64,000 nt of DNA, from assembly GCA_015143295.1 (NCBI GenBank), contig CM026565.1, positions 31,566,052-31,630,051 of the forward strand. Reading direction: 5' to 3'. Position 1 is the first letter of the stretch. The number at the start of each line of letters is the position of its first letter. Positions 1 through 9,879 of the stretch are shown one piece after another. The DNA is from Tetracentron sinense. Lineage: Eukaryota > Streptophyta > Magnoliopsida > Trochodendrales > Trochodendraceae. The position numbers were made by a program, and so were the translations under genes. The notes under the pieces were generated by a model. It had not been told where the DNA came from. It saw only the letters and a list, made by a program, of their open reading frames with translations, and searched no databases.

Positions 1-67
1 TTTTCATGTATCTACCATAGACTCTTCAGGCAATTCATTTCTCATGTTTTTGATTCGATTATTGCAG

Positions 68-1310
68 AATGATATTGCTTTTAGGCCCCCAGGCTCCGGA
101 AAGACCACATTGCTGTTGGCTTTGGCCGGAAAGCTTGATTCCAATCTAAAAGTAGGAAAATTGAACTCATTTTTGTTATTCCTCTGTGGACTTCAGTTGT
201 TATCAATGCTTTGGTGAATTGTTATTACTCCTATATGCTATGTTTGGTTGCCTTGAAAATAGGTGAAAACATGGAAAAGAAAAGAAAATTTTGGATTTTT
301 AATACAATTTTTAGCTATGTTTTGTTTAATTTTCTTTTCTTTTCCATGTTTTTACTTATTTTCTCGGCAACCAAACATAGATAGTGAATTGTTTCATTTT
401 CTGATTGAAAATTGATATGGGTACTACTCAAACTTCAGTTTTCGGGAAGACTTAGTTACAACTGCCACGGGATGGATGAGTTTATCCCTCAGAGGACATC
501 AGCCTATATCAGTCAAAATGATCTCCATATAGGGGAAATGACAGTGAGAGAAACTTTGGCTTTCTCTGCAAGATGTCAAGGGGTCGGAAGCCGTTACGGT
601 AATTTATGCACCATCTGTTTCGACTTACAAAATTTAGTCCCATGAGTACCACTTAGCCTGATTCAATTGTTCGCAATTTTGGGAAATCTGCAGAGATGTT
701 GGCAGAGCTGTCAAGAAGAGAGAAGGAGGCAAACATTAAACCAGATCCGGATCTTGATATCTTCATGAAGGTGAGAATGAGCTTGTTATAGGAACCTTTA
801 GAGAAATAGTGGGTTAGACCAAGGTTTTTTTTTTTTTTTCCAAGATGGACCGTCTTCTTTCCATTTCCAGAATGAAAATTTTAATAATTCCGTAACCAAA
901 ACCAAACAGATTTTCTTATCCAATTGATTCTCTTTGATTTAGAGTTCATTAGCTTGGGTACATTTCATTTTTGTGAACTTTCCATTTCCAATTCATGTTT
1001 GCAATTATCCGAGTGGAGCATCGTAGTTTCTAACACTTGAACTCCAGGAGGCTGAGATTTTGGATTACTTTTACAGGCAGCAGCACTGGAAGGTCAGGAA
1101 GCTAATGTAGTTACAGATTATATTCTCAAGGTACCATCCAGAAGCTTAAGAGGGGGTTTTGAGGAACAGCCAGACGTAATTCTGAATACTTTGTATTCTG
1201 TTCCTCTTGAAACCTGCAGATTTTGGGACTAGAAGTCTGTGCTGATACCATGGTGGGGGATGAAATGCTGAGAGGCATCTCTGGGGGACAAAGAAAGCGC
1301 GTTACAACAG
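68..1310 (+). pseudogene. ABCG40/PDR12-like transporter copy A, 5' block (NBD1 exons), broken
   Basis: Exons by comparison with copy B and canonical splice sites: 68-151, 439-598, 694-770, 1077-1130 and 1220-1310; earlier exons lie outside the window. The family is full-size plasma-membrane PDR (ABCG) exporters, layout NBD1-TMD1-NBD2-TMD2, which pump hormones such as abscisic acid and terpenoid or other defence compounds. Visible NBD1 parts are the Walker A exon, the Q-loop region (AAYISQND-like: SAYISQND), the stretch [13 protein letters not shown] and the ABC signature ISGGQRKR in the last exon. The Walker A exon lacks one C in the GGCCCCC run (about 93-97) compared with copy B, so GPPGSGKTT is read out of frame; the lysine codon AAG itself is still there. 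A homopolymer sequencing error could mimic this single change, but the 3' block carries further lesions. The gene resumes at 11059 after a MULE-bearing intron. Confidence 0.85.
238..380. repeat. Hairpin MITE (CTATGTTTGGTTGCC family), intron of copy A
   Basis: The left arm starts CTATGTTTGGTTGCC and the right arm ends GGCAACCAAACATAG. Each arm is about 50 bases, nearly complementary through the purine-rich stretch GGAAAAGAAAAGAAAAT, and encloses a short AT-rich loop. The same element occurs at 21998-22143. No clear target duplication was seen. Confidence 0.8.
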
Positions 1311-1348
1311 GTACAACAACTCATTGTATTTCTAACACCAAACAAATC

Positions 1349-1357
1349 TCTTTTTTA
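1349..1357. repeat. Left target-site duplication of the MULE
   Basis: TCTTTTTTA precedes the left TIR and matches TTTTTTTTA at 10994-11002 in 8 of 9 positions. A 9-bp duplication is typical of Mutator-like elements. Confidence 0.7.
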
Positions 1358-1440
1358 GAGGAAAATACGGATTTGGGCCCCGTATTATGAAAAAACCCGT
1401 ATATGGGCTCCGGGTTTGAAAACTTATTTTTGTAGGCTCC
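1358..1440. repeat. Left terminal inverted repeat of the MULE
   Basis: About 82 bp pair with 10913-10993 with few mismatches. Weaker similarity continues inward to about 1510 (CACGTG, then TCTCC(C)CAAAAT(A/G)CCCC). A perfect 20-bp palindrome, GGCTCCCACGCGTGGGAGCC, lies at the inner edge, 1435-1454. Confidence 0.88.
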
Positions 1441-1687
1441 CACGCGTGGGAGCCAAGTGCACGTGCTGCCCCTTCGCATTTTCTCCCCAAAATACCCCTG
1501 GCTTGCTGTCAAAGCTTTCTTCCCAAGCTGAAGCTCGGTTACGAACCCTCGGTTATCCTGAAGCCCTCGGTTATCCTGTGATCCGAAATCCTTCAAGGCG
1601 CAAATTTGAAACCTGCAAATCCTTCCCCAAAGTAGAACCTTTGGGTACCCAGTACATCCGGAACTCTACGGGCTTCGTAATAGCGTA

Positions 1688-1786
1688 AAGAAGAAGAAGA
1701 AGAAGAAGAAGCCGAAGAAGAAGAAGAAGAAGAAGAAGAAGCCGAAGAAGAAGAAGAAGAACAACCCCGAAGAAGAAGAACAACCC
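1688..1786. repeat. GAA-rich microsatellite near left MULE end
   Basis: An imperfect (GAA)n tract broken by GCC units. A shorter CTT-rich tract lies at the mirror position near the right end (about 10660-10681). Open frames across it are low-complexity artefacts. Confidence 0.85.
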
Positions 1787-1837
1787 TGTAAGTTTTAGCG
1801 GTTTTTAATAAAATTTCAAACCTAAAAATGGGCCCCA

Positions 1838-2570
1838 CAGTTAACGACTTCATTTTCGATGCTTTCAAGTAACCATTTTCGATGGTTATGATTAACCATT
1901 TTCGGTATTATTATTAATTTTTGCTCATTTTTCGTGATTTTCAATGGTGAAGTAAAAGTGCATTTTCGACCCTTTTGAGTTTATTTTCGGCAAAAATACA
2001 TTGCAATTTCGATGGTTCTTACGACCATTTTCGGTGTTTTTTACTCATTTTCGGTATTTTCAGTTATCAATGCTTATTTTCGGTATATTTATGTTTTTGC
2101 TTATTTTCAGTATTATTGAATTATGACATTGTTTTTTCGGTATTATTGTTGATGTTGAGCCCAATTTCGGGATTTTCAATGGTTATGTTATAATGCATTT
2201 TCGATGGTTTTGTGCTTAATTTCGGCAAAAATACAGCAATTTCGATATTTCGGTATTTTTGTGTCCTGGCAGAGTAAATTTTCGGTATTTTGCTTTCATG
2301 ACTGCCATTTTCGATGTTTTTGTGTCCTGGCAGTGCCTATTTTCGGTGTTTTTCTGCCTGGCAGTGCATATTTTCGGTATTTTTCTGTGATGACAGTGTC
2401 TATTTTCGGTATTTTTCTGTTATCCCAGTACCTATTTTCAGTATTTTTCTGTTATCCCAGTGCCTATTTTCGGTATTTTTCTGTTATCCCAGTGCCTATT
2501 TTCGGTATTTTTCTGTTATCCCAGTGCTTATTTTTGGTATTTTTTGCTATGACTGGTTATTGTCAGTACT
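1838..2570 (+). repeat. Motif array 1: TTTTCGG/ATTTT repeats upstream of the DUF1985-Ulp1 gene
   Basis: About 25 copies of CATTTTCGATG or TATTTTCGGTATTT lie on the + strand, the sense strand of the gene that follows. From about 2395 they become a regular tandem of about 32 bp per unit, each ending in CTGTTATCCCAGTGCC. The proximal copies are the most regular and the distal ones are degenerate. Possible role: binding sites for the element's own protein, or transposase sites. Confidence 0.85.
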
Positions 2571-2625
2571 TTTGATGGTTATTGTTATGATAGTGTTTAT
2601 TGTTTTTCAATTTTGCAGCGACAAG

Positions 2626-5600
2626 ATGCCTCGTACAAAGAGAAAAACCGGTAGGGAAAAGAAAAAGAGAAAAGAGAAAGAAGATAAATATTTTCCTTCG
2701 ATTAAATGCTCCCAAACGATATGGTTTGACGAGATAAAACCATTATTAGAGGCCAATCCAGAGAGAAAAAGAATTTGGATGGAGAGCTGCTTTGCCCACC
2801 TTTACAACATACCTAAAATACCATTGTGTGACCAAGCAATCCACCATTTTCTACAGAGGCGTAAAGGAGGGTTATGCTTCGAAGTATGCGGGAAGAGTGT
2901 AGAGTTCACAGTGTTGGACTTTACTCTGATCATGGGCCTTAATGCCCAAGTGTCTAAGGCTCCGGTCCTTAAACATGAAGCGCCACCAACCTCTCTGAAG
3001 TATCGAAAGTTTCAAAAGTTGGCGGTGATTAAAAAGGCAAGGCTTCTTGAGGAGTTCAAGGGATGTGATGATCATATGGATGCGGTGAAGCTATCACTGG
3101 TCCTCTTTATTAAGTTGTTGCTCGTAGGCACCGGCACGCATGTGGGTGTTAACACAGGCCATTTGTGCCTAGTGGATGATTGGGAGGCCTTCAACAAATA
3201 CCCATGGGGGACTTTGGGTTTTGAGTTGTGCAAGGTTGGCCTAGAAACTGCTCTTTATACGAAGAAGCAGTACAATATAAACGGATGTGCTCTTGCCTTC
3301 CAGGTAAACATATGACTACCTAAATTTTGTAAATTTTCCGTGTTAGCTAATTTGTGTTTACTTCTACTTGAACTAATAGTAAAATTTATAACTGATGTCA
3401 GATTTGGGCTTATGAGTGCATCCCAGCACTTGGGAGGCTGTGTTCTCGTAATGCACCCCTAGGTACGATGACATTCCCACGGGTTCTGCGGTGGGCGAAT
3501 ACATCCTATCTCAGCTACAAGTCACTTGCAAATGCCATATTCAATTTAAGTAAAGTATGTAATTGGAGTTGTTGTTTTACAATATTCAACTTGCAATATC
3601 CTTTGTTATTTTACAGATCATTTGTTATTTTATAACATATCCTTTGTTGTTTTACAGATCAAGCTGAGCAATATAAAGCCTACTCCTGCAGAGAAGGAGC
3701 AGCAGGTTGTGAAGGATGTGTTAGCACGATTGAGTGCTGAGGGTGATGATGATGAGGAGGGGGAGGAGGATGATGATGAGGAGGGGGAGGAGGAGGATGA
3801 GGAGGAGGAGGAGGATGATGAGGAGGGGGAGGGTGATAGTGATGGTGGTGATGGTGGTGATGGTGATGGGGGTGATGGTGGTGATAGTGACGGTGGTGGT
3901 AGCGATGGGGGTGATGGTGATGATGATGTAAGTCCAGCCCCATCTCCGGCGAAGAAGAGAAGGTTCGAGCAGAGGTCAAAAAGGGTACAAATATTGATTG
4001 TGATTATTTTTTATGATTTTCGACATTTTGACATATAAATTGTCTAATTTTCGGGATTTTTACTTACTAGTTGTTTGATGTTCAATATTTTCAGGTTCAT
4101 GATATCAATTCATCCGTTGAGCGGGCAATGGAGAGAGTTTTAGACCGTTATTTTGACCGAGTTGTTGACCAAGTTGTCGACCGAGTTGTTGCGCAAGTAT
4201 CCCCGCAAATAAAAAGCTTGTTTGAGCAATGGGCAGCGCAACAAAAAAAAGATGAAAAAACTTCTGGTGATCAAAAATCTTTCAGTGATAAGATGTCTCC
4301 CATATTGAGTCCCGAAGCAGCGCCGACACAGGGACATTCTTTCGTTGATGAGAAGATGGATCCCATCTTCACTCCCGAAGCAGCGCCGACACAGGGACAT
4401 TCTTTCATTGATGAGAAGATGGATCCCATCATTGAGTTGACTCCCGTAGATTCGAAGGGGGGTGCAGATTCGAAGGGGCTTGAAGACCTTCTAGAGGTGT
4501 GTGTTTACATTCCTAAGACGTGTAATGAGAGTCTGTGAAATGGGTTTTCATCAAGCCGGAACTTATATTTGGCAATATATGCAGGTGTCAAAGAGACCGG
4601 TAGTGAAGTCTCAATATCTGCGATCCCCTTTCATTCAAATGAAAGGAAGGAAAATGACAATTGGAGCTGCTAACCCCAAAAATCCTTTATCAAAAGAGGA
4701 GTCGAAGCAACTGCGCGATTTCATAAAGTCGGGAGCAACTTCAATTTTGATTGACAAGGTGATGGTGACAGCGGATATTGTGGGAGGGATTTCTAGCTCA
4801 ACTACGTGGATTGATTCATTGGTAAACCTAGTACTTTTATTGATGAATCCAGTAGCCATTTTCGGTATTTCAGTTTCATTATCGGTATTTCAGTTTCATT
4901 TTCTGTATTTCAGTGGTTTTAATGATGAATCCAGTAGCCATTTTCGGTATTTCTGTATAATTTTTGGTATTTCAGTGGTTTTAATGCTGAATCCAGTAGC
5001 CATTTTCGGTATTTCTGTATAATTTTCGGTATTTCAGTGGTTTTAATGATGAATCCAGTAGCCATTTTCGGTATTTCAGTGTAATTTTCGGTATTTCTGT
5101 GGTTTAATTGATGAATCCAGTAGCCATTTTCGGTATTTCAGAGCCATTTTCGGTATTTCAGTGTAATTTTCGGTATTTCTGTGGTTTAATTGATGAATCC
5201 AGTAGCCATTTTCGGTATTTCAGAGCCATTTTCGGTATTTGTCTGTGTAATTTTCGGTACTTCAGTGGTTTTAATAATGAATCCAGTACCCATTTTCGCC
5301 ATTACAGCACCCATTTTCGGTATTTAATTCTCATTTGTACATCCATTTTCAGTAGTTGAGGACCATTTTCGGTAGTACTATCACTATCCATTATCGTTAT
5401 TTTCGGTATTCTTTTGTGAGATTATCTAACATTGGATAAATATGACAGCAAATTGACATGTATACGGAGTTATTGGCTCAAAGAAAGGAGCAATACTCCT
5501 CGAAATACAATCAAGTCTGCGCTTTTGGCAAAACTTGGTTCACGGTAACTCATAATACTTTTGTTATGTTTTAGTTTATCCAATATATACATTTATCCAA

Positions 5601-6345
5601 TGTATATCCGCAATTTCTAAGTAACAATAATGTTCGTTATGTTTCAGTATTCGTTATTCAAGGAGTGTCACTTTTTGGACACCTACCATTCAACTTTGAA
5701 TTCCAAGAACCTGACTGAGGACATGACTAGTCGGGTGGGGCCAGATATGAAGGCCGCTATCATGGGGGTTCGAGGAGGGACCCCCATGTGGGAATGTGAA
5801 AGGATATACTTCCCTGTGAACCCCGCTAGTCACTGGCTATTGGTTGTGCTTGAACCCCCCACAAGGCGTATCTTCCTCTTCGACTCATTTTTCCCACACC
5901 CGGCATTACAACATGGAGATCATATCTCAGCTATCACAGTGAGGATGCCTGCACTGTTTCACATGTGTGGTGACAACTCAGCCTTCATAGGTCAAAAATG
6001 GGAGGTCATAGAAGTCAAAAATATACCAAAACAGAAGAATACGTAAGTCTTTCTAAAACATTTAATCTTATATTTACCAATACACTAACATGACTCATCC
6101 TAAGCAACTGTAACTGTTTGTTTTGCATATTTAGTCGGGACTGTGGAGTATTCGTTATGAAATATATTGACTTCTTATGTGCTGACTTACCCATTACGTT
6201 CACTCAGGTATTTGTACATCCATTGGTAAATATCATCAATCATTTGTAGCATATTGACTTTTTCTAACTATTTTTGTAGGACGATATATCTTCAATGCGG
6301 AAGCGAATAGCTTTCGATGTTATGACGGGGTCAGTGGAGGCGTGA
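2626..6345 (+). CDS. DUF1985-like plus Ulp1 (C48) protease gene of the MULE, VANC-like candidate
   Basis: Nine exons with GT-AG borders: 2626-3303, 3402-3554, 3658-3984, 4095-4496, 4585-4821, 5449-5544, 5648-6042, 6135-6207, 6280-6345. Together they give 2427 bases, 808 codons plus stop, with no internal stop. The start is the ATG of MPRTKRKTG, followed by a lysine-rich basic stretch suited to nuclear import. The N-terminal domain (VEFTVLDFTLIMGL; later YPWGTLGFE and WAYECIPALGRL) resembles plant DUF1985. Exon 3 encodes a long Asp/Glu then Asp/Gly run. Exon 4 has a duplicated stretch (PEAAPTQGHSF.DEKMDP). The C-terminal Ulp1 domain shows His in ASHWLLVV, Asp in FLFDSF and Cys in RDCGVFV, the expected SUMO-protease triad. 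In Arabidopsis VANDALs, proteins built from DUF1985, DUF287 and Ulp1 modules (VANC) bind motif clusters in their own family and remove silencing. This function is inferred here; a plain transposon-borne SUMO protease is the alternative. Confidence 0.82.
4850..5415 (+). repeat. Motif array 2, filling an intron of the DUF1985-Ulp1 gene
   Basis: It lies wholly in the intron 4822-5448. About 20 copies of ATTTTCGGTATTT alternate with ATGAATCCAGTAGCC. Adjacent motif starts are 20 bp apart within pairs and 42 bp apart between pairs. The small intron 3985-4094 also holds two motif-like sites. Confidence 0.88.
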
Positions 6346-6599
6346 TGGGCTGTGATAACGTCCCAATGTTGGATGCTGAGGTCCCATGATGAAGAGGAGG
6401 GAGAAGATAGGCCGGGGTGCAGTTTCTTGATAGACTATTATGGATGGGTTGTGATGTACTATTATGGATTGTTGTGATGATGTTGTAATGTTGTAATATT
6501 GACTTCTTATGGACTATTTGTGTACAGTCCTGTAATATTGTGTATTTAGAGATGATTTTCGTCATTTATTACAATATCCAGTGCAGAATTTTAGTTTTT

Positions 6600-7160
6600 T
6601 CGTCATATTACAGATTATGTTCAGTTTTATAGGGCTCCATTTCGGCATTTTAGAGTGTCCCAGTAGCCATTTTCGGCATAACAGGGCTCAATTTCGGCAT
6701 TTTGTGTCATTTCCAGTAGCCATTTTCGGCTTAACATGGCTGATTTTCGGCATTTTACACTGTCTAGTAGGCATTTTCGGCATAACAGGATCAATTTTCG
6801 GTATTACAGTCCCATTTTCGGTATTCTGCAGTACTGTATTTTCGGCATTTTTGCCATTTTCAGTACCCATTTTCGCCATTTTTCTGTCAAATTCGGCAAT
6901 TTTGCCATTTTCAGTACCCATTTTCGGCATTTTTAGCCAATTTCGGTATTTTTCTGTCAATTTCGACATTTTTCTGTTGAATTTTAGCAGTCATTTTCAG
7001 CATTTTTGCCATTTCCAGTAGCCATTTTCGGCATTTTTCGGTTTTCCCCTGTCAATTTCGGTATTTTTCTGTTCCAATCCAGTAGCCATTTTCGTAATTT
7101 TATTGCCATTTTCGGTATTTTCCTGTCACTTTCGGCATTTTATTCCCATTTTCTGTCTTT
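6600..7160 (+). repeat. Motif array 3, between the two convergent MULE genes
   Basis: About 20 copies of CATTTTCGGCAT or ATTTTCGGTATT. Successive spacings near 6670-6840 are 21, 32, 21, 30, 21, 20 and 24 bp. The array begins 250 bp past the Ulp1 gene stop and ends about 110 bp before the transposase stop. The GGCATTTT variant dominates here, whereas GGTATTT dominates arrays 1 and 2. Confidence 0.87.
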
Positions 7161-7271
7161 TTCCATCTTTTTTGAGATTCTATAATATTGGATAAATAAT
7201 AAAGAACCTTCAAACCAACCATTCATTAAGCATTACATGTTTTTCATTACATTCAACATTAGACACTACAC

Positions 7272-9680
7272 TCAACCACCATGGGGAACAAGATTATTAC
7301 ATGTTTGCCTATTGTGCCCAATTTGTTTACATCTTCCACATCTTACAGTGGACCTTTCCTCACCCTGTGAGAGAATTCTATTCTTCTTCGGCCTTCCTAA
7401 ACGTCTTCTTCCCACCGGTGGTTTAATCCTCTCCATCTCTACCATGATTTCAGGTGGGAGGTCCCATGATTTTTTGTCAAGCAGTGGATATATTGACTCT
7501 TGGTAGGTGGCTTGGTACGTTAGTGATGTGTAGAATGGCGAACAATAGTTGTATGGATCTACCCGATACTTTCTACATCCAGCCAAGGCATGTTCACAAG
7601 GCAACCCTATTTTATAGAATTTCCCACAAGTGCAATTCCCATCCAGAAGCTTCACAGTATCTCGATTGTTTTTCCCAACCACATAATACTGATACATAGC
7701 AATTCCATGAGAATCTAAATAACGTGCCTGTGATTGTCCCTTTTGTATTTGCTCTTCGGCCCATGTTGTTAGCCTGCCATTCATTTGCATAGCACTGATT
7801 TTTCGGTTGTAGAACATATTTTGTACCTTCAATCGCACATTCTCCAAAAGCATAGTGACTGGATATTCTCTTGCTTCTTTCAGCAAACTATTCAAACTCT
7901 CGGTTATGTTCGTAGTCAGCACATTATACCTCTTCGCACTATAAAAGGCTCGGGCCCATTTCTCTTTTGGTATTGCATCCAACCATTGCACAACGAGAGG
8001 GTTTGCAGTTGCGAGTTCTGCCATTATCTCATGAAACTTGCTTTCTCTACATGTCTTCACGGCTTTCCAGAAATACGGAAACAATTGCTTATCCTTGAAT
8101 GTTGCATACATATTTTGGCTAATGTGGAATGCGCAGTAGCCATGAATTGCATGTGGGAATACAACAGGGACTTGGCTTATCAAACTAACATGTCGATCTG
8201 TTACAATCACTAGATCATCTATGTGTCCAAGTGCTCTTGATAATTGAGTTAAGAAAAAATTGTAAGTAACATTATTCTCCGACTCCGCTATCCCAAGGGC
8301 AACTGGAAATATGTGATTGTCTCCGTCTAGAGCTGTTGCGGCAATTAGTATTCCTTTGTACTTTCCCTTTAAATGTGTCCCATCAATGGCTACCACTTTC
8401 CGTAAAGTCCTCTGAAAACTTCGAATACACGGTCCAAGAGCCATAAAACATCTTTCAAATGCCCCATTTTCAGGGTCAGCCACTATTGCTGTTACTGTGC
8501 CTGGATTTGTCCTTTTAAGTTCATGAAAATAGGCAGGGAGTTCAGCATAAGAGTGGTCGTATGAACCTCTAACTGTTTCAATGGCAATCTCCTTAGCTTT
8601 CCAAGCTTTCTTATAACTCATTCTAACCCCATATTCTTCCCACACATCATGAATAATCTCTTTGGGCTTATACGAGACATTTGCCTCAATACGTCCCACA
8701 ACCATGTCACTCACAACTAAACTAGTTGCTTGTCGATGATCGGTACCACCTAAGGGATATCCACAAGAGTGATGTGAATTATAAGTCTTTATTTTGAAAA
8801 CACCAACCTCATTCACTTTCGATGCACGCAACCTCCAGGTGCAATTATCTATAAGACATCTAACTGTGTACTTTTGTTGATTTGAATCCATAACCTTGAA
8901 TTGAAAATTGTTTCGCATCGCATATCTAGACAGTACATTTTGTAGACGTCTTTTGTCCTTAAATAATTTCCCAAGCGATATTTCACCAGCTTCCACTCCA
9001 GTTTCAAACTCTGATGTTTCCCAATTTACATAGTCATCTACACCATCATTTAGTTGCATCACATTTGCCAGTGATTGTACGGGAGCTTGTGGTGATGATG
9101 GAGCTTGTGCTGACGGTTCTGGATGAGCTTGTGGTGATGCTTCTGGATGAGCTTCTGTATCTACTTGTCTTACTCGACGAAAAGCAGACGCTGAGGAACT
9201 AGGAATATCAGCATGCGGGGTATAAGAGTGTATAGTCCTTGTGTCCCACTCTGCTGTTGCCTCCCTATGTAAAAAGTCTTCAAGCTTATCGCAGACACCG
9301 TATGTTGCTACATCTTCATCTTGATTAAAATCACTATAAAAATCATGTTCATCTTCATTACTTGAGCTTGAGTCTATACTTTTTAAACATTCATCACCGT
9401 TATCATTTTCAGCCTCCTGAATATGAGTCCCCTTATAGAAAGGAATGACAGTCTCCTGAATATGAGGATCAACAACCTCCTGAACACGCTGATATTCACA
9501 ACTCGCATCATTCAAACCAAACTGTGGTTCTGGTACAGATTTCCTCACCTTCGATATATATAATGGCGGCAAGTATTTTTTTTCTACTTTCCTGACATGT
9601 GAAAGAAATGCCCGCAACTCTTCATCGTCTGTAATATCAATGGGAGGGATTGGCGCTGGTGTAGGAATCAAACACCTCAC
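7272..9680 (-). CDS. MURA-type MULE transposase, 802 aa
   Basis: A single open exon. Domains in order: an acidic N-terminal third with a Pro/Ala/Gln/Ser-rich linker (SPQAHPEPSAQAPSSPQ); a MuDR-type DNA-binding zinc region near residues 235-305 (C and C in VRCLIDNCTW, H and H in YNSHHSC); a MULE transposase core with catalytic-looking Asp in VVAIDGTHLKGKYKG and IVTDRH and Glu in TNITESLNSLL; a SWIM zinc finger (CTCGKFYKIGLPCEH); and a C-terminal CCHC zinc knuckle (CGRCKQIGHNRQTC). Length and order fit the family. The start ATG (MRCLIPTPAP) is the first in frame; an intron further upstream cannot be ruled out. The gene converges on the Ulp1 gene, with motif array 3 between them and array 4 upstream. 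It would cut and paste elements with matching TIRs. Confidence 0.93.
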   Translation of the reverse strand: MRCLIPTPAPIPPIDITDDEELRAFLSHVRKVEKKYLPPLYISKVRKSVPEPQFGLNDASCEYQRVQEVVDPHIQETVIPFYKGTHIQEAENDNGDECLKSIDSSSSNEDEHDFYSDFNQDEDVATYGVCDKLEDFLHREATAEWDTRTIHSYTPHADIPSSSASAFRRVRQVDTEAHPEASPQAHPEPSAQAPSSPQAPVQSLANVMQLNDGVDDYVNWETSEFETGVEAGEISLGKLFKDKRRLQNVLSRYAMRNNFQFKVMDSNQQKYTVRCLIDNCTWRLRASKVNEVGVFKIKTYNSHHSCGYPLGGTDHRQATSLVVSDMVVGRIEANVSYKPKEIIHDVWEEYGVRMSYKKAWKAKEIAIETVRGSYDHSYAELPAYFHELKRTNPGTVTAIVADPENGAFERCFMALGPCIRSFQRTLRKVVAIDGTHLKGKYKGILIAATALDGDNHIFPVALGIAESENNVTYNFFLTQLSRALGHIDDLVIVTDRHVSLISQVPVVFPHAIHGYCAFHISQNMYATFKDKQLFPYFWKAVKTCRESKFHEIMAELATANPLVVQWLDAIPKEKWARAFYSAKRYNVLTTNITESLNSLLKEAREYPVTMLLENVRLKVQNMFYNRKISAMQMNGRLTTWAEEQIQKGQSQARYLDSHGIAMYQYYVVGKNNRDTVKLLDGNCTCGKFYKIGLPCEHALAGCRKYRVDPYNYCSPFYTSLTYQATYQESIYPLLDKKSWDLPPEIMVEMERIKPPVGRRRLGRPKKNRILSQGEERSTVRCGRCKQIGHNRQTCNNLVPHGG

Positions 9681-9879
9681 TATAATCTCATACTCTTCAG
9701 TCGAGTGTTAGTCAATTGATAAACTTTATCCAATAGTTTGTCATATGTCATTTTCGAAGATAATTGCAACAACTTTGATTTTCCACCACTGTACACGTAC
9801 CCTCAAACACGGTCGTCAATGTTCCACTCACCGTCATAACAACAAACTACTGATATCGGCATTATCTGCAATATCTGGA

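Noticed and set aside
1571-1868. Leucine- or serine-run open frames on -
   Set aside because: They are produced by the GAA microsatellite.
2395-2560. Regular 32-bp repeats that look like a CRISPR array
   Set aside because: The sequence is eukaryotic, the spacers are not unique, and the repeats belong to the degenerate motif field of the MULE.
2204-2625. Open + frames rich in Phe/Ser/Tyr (YFRYFSVIPV-like repeats)
   Set aside because: They are translations of motif array 1. The Ulp1 gene starts at 2626, after a likely leader intron acceptor.
3680-3979. Histidine/proline-rich - strand open frame
   Set aside because: It is the antisense of the Asp/Glu-rich exon 3 of the Ulp1 gene and purely compositional.
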